Positions 1 through 13,500 of a stretch of 64,000 nucleotides of DNA are shown here, one piece after another. Numbering within the stretch: the stretch's first letter is position 1; each line of letters begins with the position of its first letter. Below the pieces are notes generated by a model. The model was not told the origin of the DNA, did not search any database, and saw nothing but the letters and a program-made list of their open reading frames with translations. The stretch is from Auanema rhodensis (taxonomy: Eukaryota; Nematoda; Chromadorea; Rhabditida; Rhabditidae): contig OZ059896.1 of NCBI GenBank assembly GCA_964057225.1, positions 6,758,001 through 6,822,000 of the forward strand, in the 5' to 3' direction. A program made the translations under genes and the position numbers.

Positions 1-3000
1 CTTTTTTCCGGAAACAGGAGAAGTCCGAGCAAAATCTTACTAAGATTTTCAGATTCTACACATCTGAATACCCAACCTTAGACTATTTTAGTTTTATTTT
101 AGTTGATGATCTTTGAGTAATTCGAACATTCACCGGGCACAACGTGCCTACAGCCTGAACTTTTTTGTGAACAAATCCTGTGGATGGTGTCGATATAAAC
201 CTTTTTTCCGGAAACAGGAGAAGTCCGAGCAAAATCTTACTAAGATTTTCAGATTCTACACATCTGAATACCCAACCTTAGACTATTTTAGTTTTATTTT
301 AGTTGATGATCTTTGAGTAATTCGAACATTCACCGGGCACAACGTGCCTACAGCCTGAACTTTTTTGTGAACAAATCCTGTGGATGGTGTCGATATAAAC
401 CTTTTTTCCGGAAACAGGAGAAGTCCGAGCAAAATCTTACTAAGATTTTCAGATTCTACACATCTGAATACCCAACCTTAGACTATTTTAGTTTTATTTT
501 AGTTGATGATCTTTGAGTAATTCGAACATTCACCGGGCACAACGTGCCTACAGCCTGAACTTTTTTGTGAACAAATCCTGTGGATGGTGTCGATATAAAC
601 CTTTTTTCCGGAAATAGGAAAACTCCGAGCGAAATCTTACTAAGATTTTCAGATTCTACACATCTGAATACCCAACCTTAGACTATTTTAGTTTTATTTT
701 AGTTGATGATCTTGGAGTAATTCGAACATTCACCGGGCACAACGTGCCTACAGCCTGAACTTTTTTGTGAACAAATCCTGTGGATGGTGTCGATATAAAC
801 CTTTTTTCCGGAAATAGGAAAACTCCGAGCGAAATCTTACTAAGATTTTCCGATTCTACACATCTGAATACCCAACCTTAGACTATTTTAGTTTTATTTT
901 AGTTGATGATCTTTGAGTAATTCGAACATTCACCGGGCACAACGTGCCTACAGCCTGAACTTTTTTGTGAACAAATCCTGTGGATGGTGTCGATATAAAC
1001 CTTTTTTCCGGAAACAGGAGAAGTCCGAGCAAAATCTTACTAAAATTTTCAGATTCTACACATCTGAATACCCAACCTTAGACTATTTTAGTTTTATTTT
1101 AGTTGATGATCTTTGAGTAATTCGAACATTCACCGGGCACAACGTGCCTACAGCCTGAACTTTTTTGTGAACAAATACTGTGGATGGTGCCGATATAAAC
1201 CTTTTTTCCGGAGATAGGAAAACTCCGAGCGAAATCTTACTAAGATTTTCAGATTCTACACATCTGAATACCCAACCTTAGACTATTTTAGTTTTATTTT
1301 AGTTGATGATCTTTGAGTAATTCGAACATTCACCGGGCACAACGTGCCTACAGCCTGAACTTTTTTGTGAACAAATACTGTGGATGGTGTCGATATAAAC
1401 CTTTTTTCCGGAAATAGGAAAACTCCGAGCGAAATCTTACTAAGATTTTCAGATTCTACACATCTGAATACCCAACCTTAGACTATTTTAGTTTTATTTT
1501 AGTTGATGATCTTTGAGTAATTCGAACATTCACCGGGCACAACGTGCCTACAGCCTGAACTTTTTTGTGAACAAATACTGTGGATGGTGTCGATATAAAC
1601 CTTTTTTCCGGAGATAGGAAAACTCCGAGCGAAATCTTACTAAGATTTTCAGATTCTACACATCTGAATACCCAACCTCAGACTATTTTAGTTTTATTTT
1701 AGTTGATGATCTTTGAGTAATTCGAACATTCACCGGGCACAACGTGCCTACAGCCTGAACTTTTTTGTGAACAAATCCTGTGGATGGTGTCGATATAAAC
1801 CTTTTTTCCGGAGATAGGAAAACTCCGAGCGAAATCTTACTAAGATTTTCAGATTCTACACATCTGAATACCCAACCTTAGACTATTTTAGTTTTATTTT
1901 AGTTGATGATCTTTGAGTAATTCGAACATTCACCGGGCACAACGTGCCTACAGCCTGAACTTTTTTGTGAACAAATACTGTGGATGGTGTCGATATAAAC
2001 CTTTTTTCCGGAGATAGGAAAACTCCGAGCGAAATCTTACTAAGATTTTCAGATTCTACACATCTGAATACCCAACCTTAGACTATTTTAGTTTTATTTT
2101 AGTTGATGATCTTTGAGTAATTCGAACATTCACCGGGCACAACGTGCCTACAGCCTGAACTTTTTTGTGAACAAATCCTGTGGATGGTGTCGATATAAAC
2201 CTTTTTTCCGGAAACAGGAGAAGTCCGAGCAAAATCTTACTAAGATTTTCAGATTCTACACATCTGAATACCCAACCTCAGACTATTTTAGTTTTATTTT
2301 AGTTGATGATCTTGGAGTAATTCGAACATTCACCGGGCACAACGTGCCTACAGCCTGAACTTTTTTGTGAACAAATACTGTGGATGGTGTCGATATAAAC
2401 CTTTTTTCCGGAAACAGGAGAACTCGGAGCAAAATCTCACTAATTTTTTCAGATTCTACACATCTGAATACCCAACCTTAGACTATTTTAGTTTTATTTT
2501 AGTTGATGATCTTGGAGTAATTCGAACATTCACCGGGCACAACGTGCCTACAGCCTGAACTTTTTTGTGAACAAATCCTGTGGATGGTGTCGATATAAAC
2601 CTTTTTTCCGGAAACAGGAGAAGTCCGAGCAAAATCTTACTAAGATTTTCAGATTCTACACATCTGAATACCCAACCTCAGACTATTTTAGTTTTATTTT
2701 AGTTGATGATCTTGGAGTAATTCGAACATTCACCGGGCACAACGTGCCTACAGTCTGAACTTTTTTGTGAACAAATACTGTGGATGGTGTCGATATAAAC
2801 CTTTTTTCCGGAAATAGGAAAACTCCGAGCGAAATCTTACTAAGATTTTCAGATTCTACACATCTGAATACCCAACCTTAGACTATTTTAGTTTTATTTT
2901 AGTTGATGATCTTGGAGTAATTCGAACATTCACCGGGCACAACGTGCCTACAGCCTGAATTTTTTTGTGAACAAATACTGTGGATGGTGTCGATATAAAC

Positions 3001-3559
3001 CTTTTTTCCGGAAATAGGAAAACTCCGAGCGAAATCTTACTAAGATTTTCAGATTCTACACATCTGAATACCCAACCTTAGACTATTTTAGTTCTATTTC
3101 AGTTGATGATCTTTGAGTAATTCGAACATTCACCGGGCACAACGTGACTACTGCCTGAACTTTTTTGTGAACAAATCCTGTGGATGGTGTCGATATAAAC
3201 CTTTTTTCCGGAAATAGGAAAACTCCGAGCGAAATCTTACTAAGATTTTCAGATTCTACACATCTGAATACCCAACCTTAGACTATTTTAGTTCTATTTC
3301 AGTTGATGATCTTTGAGTAATTCGAACATTCACCGGGTACAACGTGCCTACAGCCTGAACTTTTTTGTGAACAAATCCTGTGGATGGTGTCGATATAAAC
3401 CTTTTTTCCGGAAATAGGAAAACTCCGAGCGAAATCTTACTAAGATTTTCAGATTCTACACATCTGAATACCCAACCTTAGACTATTTTAGTTCTATTTC
3501 AGTTGATGATCTTGGAGTAATTCGAACATTCACCGGGCACAACGTGCCTACAGCCTGAA
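1..3559. repeat. Satellite block 1 (A and C monomers), left copy of a large duplication
   Basis: Monomer order and private variants (a taaaattttc monomer near 1040, a gccgatata variant near 1190, an acctcagac variant near 2275, a cagtctgaac variant near 2750) recur in the same order at 15398-18557. The left copy carries two more monomers (400 bp) than the right copy between about 1113 and 2113. Confidence 0.85.
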
Positions 3560-6500
3560 TGTCGATATAAACCTTTTTTGTGTCGATATAAACCTTTTTT
3601 CCGGAAACAGGAGAACTCGGAGCAAAATCTCACTAATTTTTTCAGATTCTACACATCTGAATACCCAACCTTAGACTACTTTAGTTTTATTTTAGTTGAT
3701 GATCTTCGAGTAATTCGAACATTCACCGGGCACAACGTGCCTACAGCCTGAACTTTTTTGTGAACAAATCCTGTGGATGGTGTCGATATAAACCTTTTTT
3801 CCGGAAACAGGAGAACTCGGAGCAAAATCTCACTAATTTTTTCAGATTCTACACATCTGAATACCCAACCTTAGACTATTTTAGTTTTATTTTAGTTGAT
3901 GATCTTTGAGTAAATCGCAGATTCAACGGGCACAACGTGCCTACCGCCTGAACTTTTTTGTGAACAAATCTTGTGGATGGTGTCGATATAAACCTTTTTT
4001 CCGGAAACAGGAGAACTCGGAGCAAAATCTCACTAATTTTTTCAGATTCTACACATCTGAATACCCAACCTTAGACTATTTTAGTTTTATTTTAGTTGAT
4101 GATCTTGGAGTAATTCGAACATTCACCGGGCACAACGTGACTACAGCCTGAACTTTTTTGTGAACAAATCTTGTGGATGGTGTCGATATAAACCTTTTTT
4201 CCGGAAACAGGAGAACTCGGAGCAAAATCTCACTAATTTTTTCAGATTCTACACATCTGAATACCCAACCTTAGACTATTTTAGTTTTATTTTAGTTGAT
4301 GATCTTGGAGTAATTCGAACATTCACCGGGCACAACGTGCCTACAGCCTGAACTTTTTTGTGAACAAATACTGTGGATGGTGTCGATATAAACCTTTTTT
4401 CCGGAAATAGGAAAACTCCGAGCGAAATCTTACTAAGATTTTCAGATTCTACACATCTGAATACCCAACCTTAGACTATTTTAGTTTTATTTTAGTTGAT
4501 GATCTTCGAGTAATTCGAACATTCACCGGGCACAACGTGACTACAGCCTGAACTTTTTTGTGAACAAATCCTGTGGATGGTGTCGATCTAAACCTTTTTT
4601 CCGGAAGCAGGAGAACTCCGAGCAAAATCTTACTAAGATTTTCAGATTCTACACATCTGAATACCCAACCTTAGACTATTTTAGTTTTATTTTAGTTGAT
4701 GATCTTCGAGTAATTCGAACATTCACCGGGCACAACGTGACTACAGCCTGAACTTTTTTGTGAACAAATCCTGTGGATGGTGTCGATCTAAACCTTTTTT
4801 CCGGAAACAGGAGAACTCGGAGCAAAATCTCACTAATTTTTTCAGATTCTACACATCTGAATACCCAACCTTAGACTATTTTAGTTTTATTTTAGTTGAT
4901 GATCTTTGAGTAATTCGAACATTCACCGGGCACAACGTGACTACAGCCTGAACTTTTTTGTGAACAAATCTTGTGGATGGTGTCGATATAAACCTTTTTT
5001 CCGGAAACAGGAGAACTCGGAGCAAAATCTCACTAATTTTTTCAGATTCTACACATCTGAATACCCAACCTTAGACTATTTTAGTTTTATTTTAGTTGAT
5101 GATCTTTGAGTAATTCGAACATTCACCGGGCACAACGTGACTACAGCCTGAACTTTTTTGTGAACAAATCTTGTGGATGGTGTCGATATAAACCTTTTTT
5201 CCGGAAACAGGAGAACTCGGAGCAAAATCTCACTAATTTTTTCAGATTCTACACATCTGAATACCCAACCTTAGACTATTTTAGTTTTATTTTAGTTGAT
5301 GATCTTTGAGTAAATCGCAGATTCAACGGGCACAACGTGCCTACAGCCTGAACTTTTTTGTGAACAAATCCTGTGGATGGTGTCGATATAAACCTTTTTT
5401 CCGGAAACAGGAGAACTCGGAGCAAAATCTCACTAATTTTTTCAGATTCTACACATCTGAATACCCAACCTTAGACTATTTTAGTTTTATTTTAGTTGAT
5501 GATCTTTGAGTAATTCGAACATTCACCGGGCTCAACGTGACTACAGCCTGAACTTTTTTGTGAACAAATCTTGTGGATGGTGTCGATATAAACCTTTTTT
5601 CCGGAAACAGGAGAACTCGGAGCAAAATCTCACTAATGTTTTCAGATTCTACACATCTGAATACCCAACCTTAGACTATTTTAGTTTTATTTTAGTTGAT
5701 GATCTTTGAGTAATTCGAACATTCACCGGGCACAACGTGACTACAGCCTGAACTTTTTTGTGAACAAATCTTGTGGATGGTGTCGATATAAACCTTTTTT
5801 CCGGAAACAGGAGAACTCGGAGCAAAATCTCACTAATTTTTTCAGATTCTACACATCTGAATACCCAACCTTAGACTATTTTAGTTTTATTTTAGTTGAT
5901 GATCTTTGAGTAAATCGCAGATTCAACGGGCACAACGTGCCTACAGCCTGAACTTTTTTGTGAACAAATCCTGTGGATGGTGTCGATATAAACCTTTTTT
6001 CCGGAAACAGGAGAACTCGGAGCAAAATCTCACTAATTTTTTCAGATTCTACACATCTGAATACCCAACCTTAGACTATTTTAGTTTTATTTTAGTTGAT
6101 GATCTTTGAGTAAATCGCAGATTCACCGGGCACAACGTGACTACAGCCTGAACTTTTTTGTGAACAAATCTTGTGGATGGTGTCGATATAAACCTTTTTT
6201 CCGGAAACAGGAGAACTCGGAGCAAAATCTCACTAATTTTTTCAGATTCTACACATCTGAATACCCAACCTTAGACTATTTTAGTTTTATTTTAGTTGAT
6301 GATCTTTGAGTAAATCGCAGATTCAACGGGCACAACGTGCCTACAGCCTGAACTTTTTTGTGAACAAATCCTGTGGATGGTGTCGATATAAACCTTTTTT
6401 CCGGAAACAGGAGAACTCGGAGCAAAATCTCACTAATTTTTTCAGATTCTACACATCTGAATACCCAACCTTAGACTATTTTAGTTTTATTTTAGTTGAT

Positions 6501-9500
6501 GATCTTTGAGTAATTCGAACATTCACCGGGCTCAACGTGACTACAGCCTGAACTTTTTTGTGAACAAATCTTGTGGATGGTGTCGATATAAACCTTTTTT
6601 CCGGAAACAGGAGAACTCGGAGCAAAATCTCACTAATGTTTTCAGATTCTACACATCTGAATACCCAACCTTAGACTATTTTAGTTTTATTTTAGTTGAT
6701 GATCTTTGAGTAATTCGAACATTCACCGGGCACAACGTGACTACAGCCTGAACTTTTTTGTGAACAAATCTTGTGGATGGTGTCGATATAAACCTTTTTT
6801 CCGGAAACAGGAGAACTCGGAGCAAAATCTCACTAATTTTTTCAGATTCTACACATCTGAATACCCAACCTTAGACTATTTTAGTTTTATTTTAGTTGAT
6901 GATCTTTGAGTAAATCGCAGATTCAACGGGCACAACGTGCCTACAGCCTGAACTTTTTTGTGAACAAATCCTGTGGATGGTGTCGATATAAACCTTTTTT
7001 CCGGAAACAGGAGAACTCGGAGCAAAATCTCACTAATTTTTTCAGATTCTACACATCTGAATACCCAACCTTAGACTATTTTAGTTTTATTTTAGTTGAT
7101 GATCTTTGAGTAAATCGCAGATTCAACGGGCACAACGTGCCTACCGCCTGAACTTTTTTGTGAACAAATCTTGTGGATGGTGTCGATATAAACCTTTTTT
7201 CCGGAAACAGGAGAACTCGGAGCAAAATCTCACTAATTTTTTCAGATTCTACACATCTGAATACCCAACCTTAGACTATTTTAGTTTTATTTTAGTTGAT
7301 GATCTTTGAGTAAATCGCAGATTCAACGGGCACAACGTGCCTACAGCCTGAACTTTTTTGTGAACAAATCCTGTGGATGGTGTCGATATAAACCTTTTTT
7401 CCGGAAACAGGAGAACTCGGAGCAAAATCTCACTAATTTTTTCAGATTCTACACATCTGAATACCCAACCTTAGACTATTTTAGTTTTATTTTAGTTGAT
7501 GATCTTTGAGTAATTCGAACATTCACCGGGCACAACGTGACTACAGCCTGAACTTTTTTGTGAACAAATCTTGTGGATGGTGTCGATATAAACCTTTTTT
7601 CCGGAAAGAGGAGAACTCGGAGCAAAATCTCACTAATTTTTTCAGATTCTACACATCTGAATACCCAACCTTAGACTATTTTAGTTTTATTTTAGTTGAT
7701 GATCTTTGAGTAAATCGCAGATTCAACGGGCACAACGTGCCTACAGCCTGAACTTTTTTGTGAACAAATCCTGTGGATGGTGTCGATATAAACCTTTTTT
7801 CCGGAAACAGGAGAACTCGGAGCAAAATCTCACTAATTTTTTCAGATTCTACACATCTGAATACCCAACCTTAGACTATTTTAGTTTTATTTTAGTTGAT
7901 GATCTTTGAGTAATTCGAACATTCACCGGGCACAACGTGCCTACAGCCTGAACTTTTTTGTGAACAAATCTTGTGGATGGTGTCGATATAAACCTTTTTT
8001 CCGGAAACAGGAGAACTCGGAGGAAAATCTCACTAATTTTTTCAGATTCTACACATCTGAATACCCAACCTTAGACTATTTTAGTTTTATTTTAGTTGAT
8101 GATCTTTGAGTAATTCGAACATTCACCGGGCACAACGTGACTACAGCCTGAACTTTTTTGTGAACAAATCTTGTGGATGGTGTCGATATAAACCTTTTTT
8201 CCGGAAACAGGAGAACTCGGAGCAAAATCTCACTAATTTTTTCAGATTCTACACATCTGAATACCCAACCTTAGACTATTTTAGTTTTATTTTAGTTGAT
8301 GATCTTTGAGTAAATCGCAGATTCAACGGGCACAACGTGCCTACAGCCTGAACTTTTTTGTGAACAAATCCTGTGGATGGTGTCGATATAAACCTTTTTT
8401 CCGGAAACAGGAGAACTCGGAGCAAAATCTCACTAATTTTTTCAGATTCTACACATCTGAATACCCAACCTTAGACTATTTTAGTTTTATTTTACTTGAT
8501 GATCTTTGAGTAATTCGAACATTCACCGGGCACAACGTGCCTACAGCCTGAACTTTTTTGTGAACAAATCTTGTGGATGGTGTCGATATAAACCTTTTTT
8601 CCGGAAACAGGAGAACTCGGAGGAAAATCTCACTAATTTTTTCAGATTCTACACATCTGAATACCCAACCTTAGACTATTTTAGTTTTATTTTAGTTGAT
8701 GATCTTTGAGTAATTCGAACATTCACCGGGCACAACGTGCCTACAGCCTGAACTTTTTTGTGAACAAATCCTGTGGATGGTGTCGATATAAACCTTTTTT
8801 CCGGAAACAGGAGAACTCGGAGCAAAATCTCACTAATTTTTTCAGATTCTACACATCTGAATACCCAACCTTAGACTATTTTAGTTTTATTTTAGTTGAT
8901 GATCTTGGAGTAATTCGAACATTCACCGGGCACAACGTGACTACAGCCTGAACTTTTTTGTGAACAAATCTTGTGGATGGTGTCGATATAAACCTTTTTT
9001 CCGGAAACAGGAGAACTCGGAGCAAAATCTCACTAATTTTTTCAGATTCTACACATCTGAATACCCAACCTTAGACTATTTTAGTTTTATTTTAGTTGAT
9101 GATCTTGGAGTAATTCGAACATTCACCGGGCACAACGTGCCTACAGCCTGAACTTTTTTGTGAACAAATACTGTGGATGGTGTCGATATAAACCTTTTTT
9201 CCGGAAATAGGAAAACTCCGAGCGAAATCTTACTAAGATTTTCAGATTCTACACATCTGAATACCCAACCTTAGACTATTTTAGTTTTATTTTAGTTGAT
9301 GATCTTGGAGTAATTCGAACATTCACCGGGCACAACGTGACTACAGCCTGAACTTTTTTGTGAACAAATCTTGTGGATGGTGTCGATATAAACCTTTTTT
9401 CCGGAAACAGGAGAACTCGGAGCAAAATCTCACTAATTTTTTCAGATTCTACACATCTGAATACCCAACCTTAGACTATTTTAGTTTTATTTTAGTTGAT

Positions 9501-9960
9501 GATCTTTGAGTAATTCGAACATTCACCGTTCGCAACGTGCCTACAGCCTGAACTTTTTTGTGAACAAATCCTGTGGATGGTGTCGATATAAACCTTTTTT
9601 CCGGAAACAGGAGAAGTCCGAGCAAAATCTTACTAATTTTTTCAGATTCTACACATCTGAATACCCAACCTTAGACTATTTTAGTTTTATTTTAGTTGAT
9701 GATCTTTGAGTAATTCGAACATTCACCGGGCACAACGTGCCTACAGCCTGAACTTTTTTGTGAACAAATCTTGTGGATGGTGTCGATATAAACCTTTTTT
9801 CCGGAAACAGGAGAACTCGGAGCAAAATCTCACTAATTTTTTCAGATTCTACACATCTGAATACCCAACCTTAGACTATTTTAGTTTTATTTTAGTTGAT
9901 GATCTTTGAGTAATTCGAACATTCACCGGGCACAACGTACCTACAGCCTGAACTTTTTTG
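3560..9960. repeat. Satellite block 2, dominated by B-type monomers
   Basis: Begins at a rearranged junction in which a short segment (gtcgatataaacctttttt) is repeated directly and about 30 bp of a monomer is lost. Within the block, monomers with 'aaatcgcagattcaac' alternate with 'aattcgaacattcacc' monomers. A five-monomer (1000-bp) order at about 5106-6105 is nearly repeated at 6106-7105, including the rare 'cactaatgttttc' variant. A three-monomer unit at 7906-8505 starts again at 8506. Confidence 0.85.
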
Positions 9961-12900
9961 TGAACAAATCTTGTGGATGGTGTCGATATAAACCTTTTTT
10001 CCGGAAATAGGAAAACTCCGAGCGAAATCTTACTAAGATTTTCAGATTCTACACATCTGAATACCCAACCTTAGACTTTTTTTAGTTCTATTTCAGTTGA
10101 TGATCTTTGAGTAATTCGAACATTCACCGGGCACAACGTACCTACAGCCTGAACTTTTTTGTGAACAAATACTGTGGATGGTGTCGATATAAACCTTTTT
10201 TCCGGAAATAGGAAAACTCCGAGCGAAATCTTACTAAGATTTTCAGATTCTACACATCTGAATACCCAACCTTAGACTATTTTAGTTTTATTTTAGTTGA
10301 TGATCTTTGAGTAATTCGAACATTCACCGGGCACAACGTACCTACAGCCTGAATTTTTTTGTGAACAAATACTGTGGATGGTGTCGATATAAACCTTTTT
10401 TCCGGAAATAGGAAAACTCCGAGCGAAATCTTACTAAGATTTTCAGATTCTACACATCTGAATACCCAACCTTAGACTTTTTTTAGTTCTATTTCAGTTG
10501 ATGATCTTTGAGTAATTCGAACATTCACCGGGCACAACGTACCTACAGCCTGAACTTTTTTGTGAACAAATACTGTGGATGGTGTCGATATAAACCTTTT
10601 TTCCGGAAATAGGAAAACTCCGAGCGAAATCTTACTAAGATTTTCAGATTCTACACATCTGAATACCCAACCTTAGACTATTTTAGTTTTATTTTAGTTG
10701 ATGATCTTTGAGTAATTCGAACATTCACCGGGCACAACGTACCTACAGCCTGAATTTTTTTGTGAACAAATACTGTGGATGGTGTCGATATAAACCTTTT
10801 TTCCGGAAATAGGAAAACTCCGAGCGAAATCTTACTAAGATTTTCAGATTCTACACATCTGAATACCCAACCTTAGACTTTTTTTAGTTCTATTTCAGTT
10901 GATGATCTTTGAGTAATTCGAACATTCACCGGGCACAACGTGCCTACAGCCTGAACTTTTTTGTGAACAAATACTGTGGATGTTGTCGATATAAACCTTT
11001 TTTCCGGAGATAGGAAAACTCCGAGCGAAATCTTACTAAGATTTTCAGATTCTACACATCTGAATACCCAACCTTAGACTATTTTAGTTTTATTTTAGTT
11101 GATAATCTTTGAGTAATTCGAACATTCACCGGGCACAACGTGCCTACAGCCTGAACTTTTTTGTGAACAAATACTGTGGATGTTGTCGATATAAACCTTT
11201 TTTCCGGAAATAGGAAAACTCCGAGCGAAATCTTACTAAGATTTTCAGATTCTACACATCTGAATACCCAACCTCAGACTATTTTAGTTTTATTTTAGTT
11301 GATGATCTTTGAGTAATTCGAACATTCACCGGGCACAACGTACCTACAGCCTGAACTTTTTTGTGAACAAATACTGTGGATGGTGTCGATATAAACCTTT
11401 TTTCCGGAAATAGGAAAACTCCGAGCGAAATCTTACTAAGATTTTCAGATTCTACACATCTGAATACCCAACCTTAGACTATTTTAGTTTTATTTTAGTT
11501 GATGATCTTTGAGTAATTCGAACATTCACCGGGCACAACGTACCTACAGCCTGAATTTTTTTGTGAACAAATACTGTGGATGGTGTCGATATAAACCTTT
11601 TTTCCGGAAATAGGAAAACTCCGAGCGAAATCTTACTAAGATTTTCAGATTCTACACATCTGAATACCCAACCTTAGACTTTTTTTAGTTCTATTTCAGT
11701 TGATGATCTTTGAGTAATTCGAACATTCACCGGGCACAACGTGCCTACAGCCTGAACTTTTTTGTGAACAAATACTGTGGATGTTGTCGATATAAACCTT
11801 TTTTCCGGAGATAGGAAAACTCCGAGCGAAATCTTACTAAGATTTTCAGATTCTACACATCTGAATACCCAACCTTAGACTATTTTAGTTTTATTTTAGT
11901 TGATAATCTTTGAGTAATTCGAACATTCACCGGGCACAACGTGCCTACAGCCTGAACTTTTTTGTGAACAAATACTGTGGATGTTGTCGATATAAACCTT
12001 TTTTCCGGAAATAGGAAAACTCCGAGCGAAATCTTACTAAGATTTTCAGATTCTACACATCTGAATACCCAACCTTAGACTATTTTAGTTTTATTTTAGT
12101 TGATGATCTTGGAGTAATTCGAACATTCACCGGGCACAACGTGCCTACAGCCTGAACTTTTTTGTGAACAAATACTGTGGATGGTGTCGATATAAACCTT
12201 TTTTCCGGAAATAAGAAAACTCCGAGCGAAATCTTACTAAGATTTTCAGATTCTACACATCTGAATACCCAACCTTAGACTATTTTAGTTTTATTTTAGT
12301 TGATAATCTTTGAGTAATTCGAACATTCACCGGGCACAACGTGCCTACAGCCTGAACTTTTTTGTGAACAAATACTGTGGATGGTGTCGATATAAACCTT
12401 TTTTCCGGAAATAGGAAAACTCCGAGCGAAATCTTACTAAGATTTTCAGATTCTACACATCTGAATACCCAACCTTAGACTATTTTAGTTTTATTTTAGT
12501 TGATAATCTTTGAGTAATTCGAACATTCACCGGGCACAACGTGCCTACAGCCTGAACTTTTTTGTGAACAAATACTGTGGATGGTGTCGATATAAACCTT
12601 TTTTCCGGAAATAGGAAAACTCCGAGCGAAATCTTACTAAGATTTTCAGATTCTACACATCTGAATACCCAACCTTAGACTATTTTAGTTTTATTTTAGT
12701 TGATGATCTTGGAGTAATTCGAACATTCACCGGGCACAACGTGCCTACAGCCTGAACTTTTTTGTGAACAAATACTGTGGATGGTGTCGATATAAACCTT
12801 TTTTCCGGAAATAGGAAAACTCCGAGCGAAATCTTACTAAGATTTTCAGATTCTACACATCTGAATACCCAACCTTAGACTATTTTAGTTTTATTTTAGT

Positions 12901-13500
12901 TGATGATCTTGGAGTAATTCGAACATTCACCGGGCACAACGTGCCTACAGCCTGAACTTTTTTGTGAACAAATACTGTGGATGGTGTCGATATAAACCTT
13001 TTTTCCGGAAATAGAAAAACTCCGAGCGAAATCTTACTAAGATTTTCAGATTCTACACATCTGAATACCCAACCTTAGACTATTTTAGTTTTATTTTAGT
13101 TGATGATCTTTGAGTAATTCGAACATTCACCGGGCACAACGTGCCTACAGCCTGAACTTTTTTGTGAACAAATCCTGTGGATGGTGTCGATATAAACCTT
13201 TTTTCCGGAAATAGGAAAACTCCGAGCGAAATCTTACTAAGATTTTCAGATTCTACACATCTGAATACCCAACCTTAGACTATTTTAGTTTTATTTTAGT
13301 TGATGATCTTGGAGTAATTCGAACATTCACCGGGCACAACGTGCCTACAGCCTGAACTTTTTTGTGAACAAATACTGTGGATGGTGTCGATATAAACCTT
13401 TTTTCCGGAAATAGAAAAACTCCGAGCGAAATCTTACTAAGATTTTCAGATTCTACACATCTGAATACCCAACCTTAGACTATTTTAGTTTTATTTTAGT
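9961..13500. repeat. Satellite block 3, C-type monomers, some 201 bp long
   Basis: Monomers near 10076, 10476, 10877 and 11677 have an extra T (gacttttttttagttc), which moves the phase of the array by 4 bp in total. A pair of monomers with 'gtggatgttgtcg' near 10980/11180 is repeated 801 bp later near 11781/11981, showing a higher-order unit of about four monomers. Confidence 0.85.
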
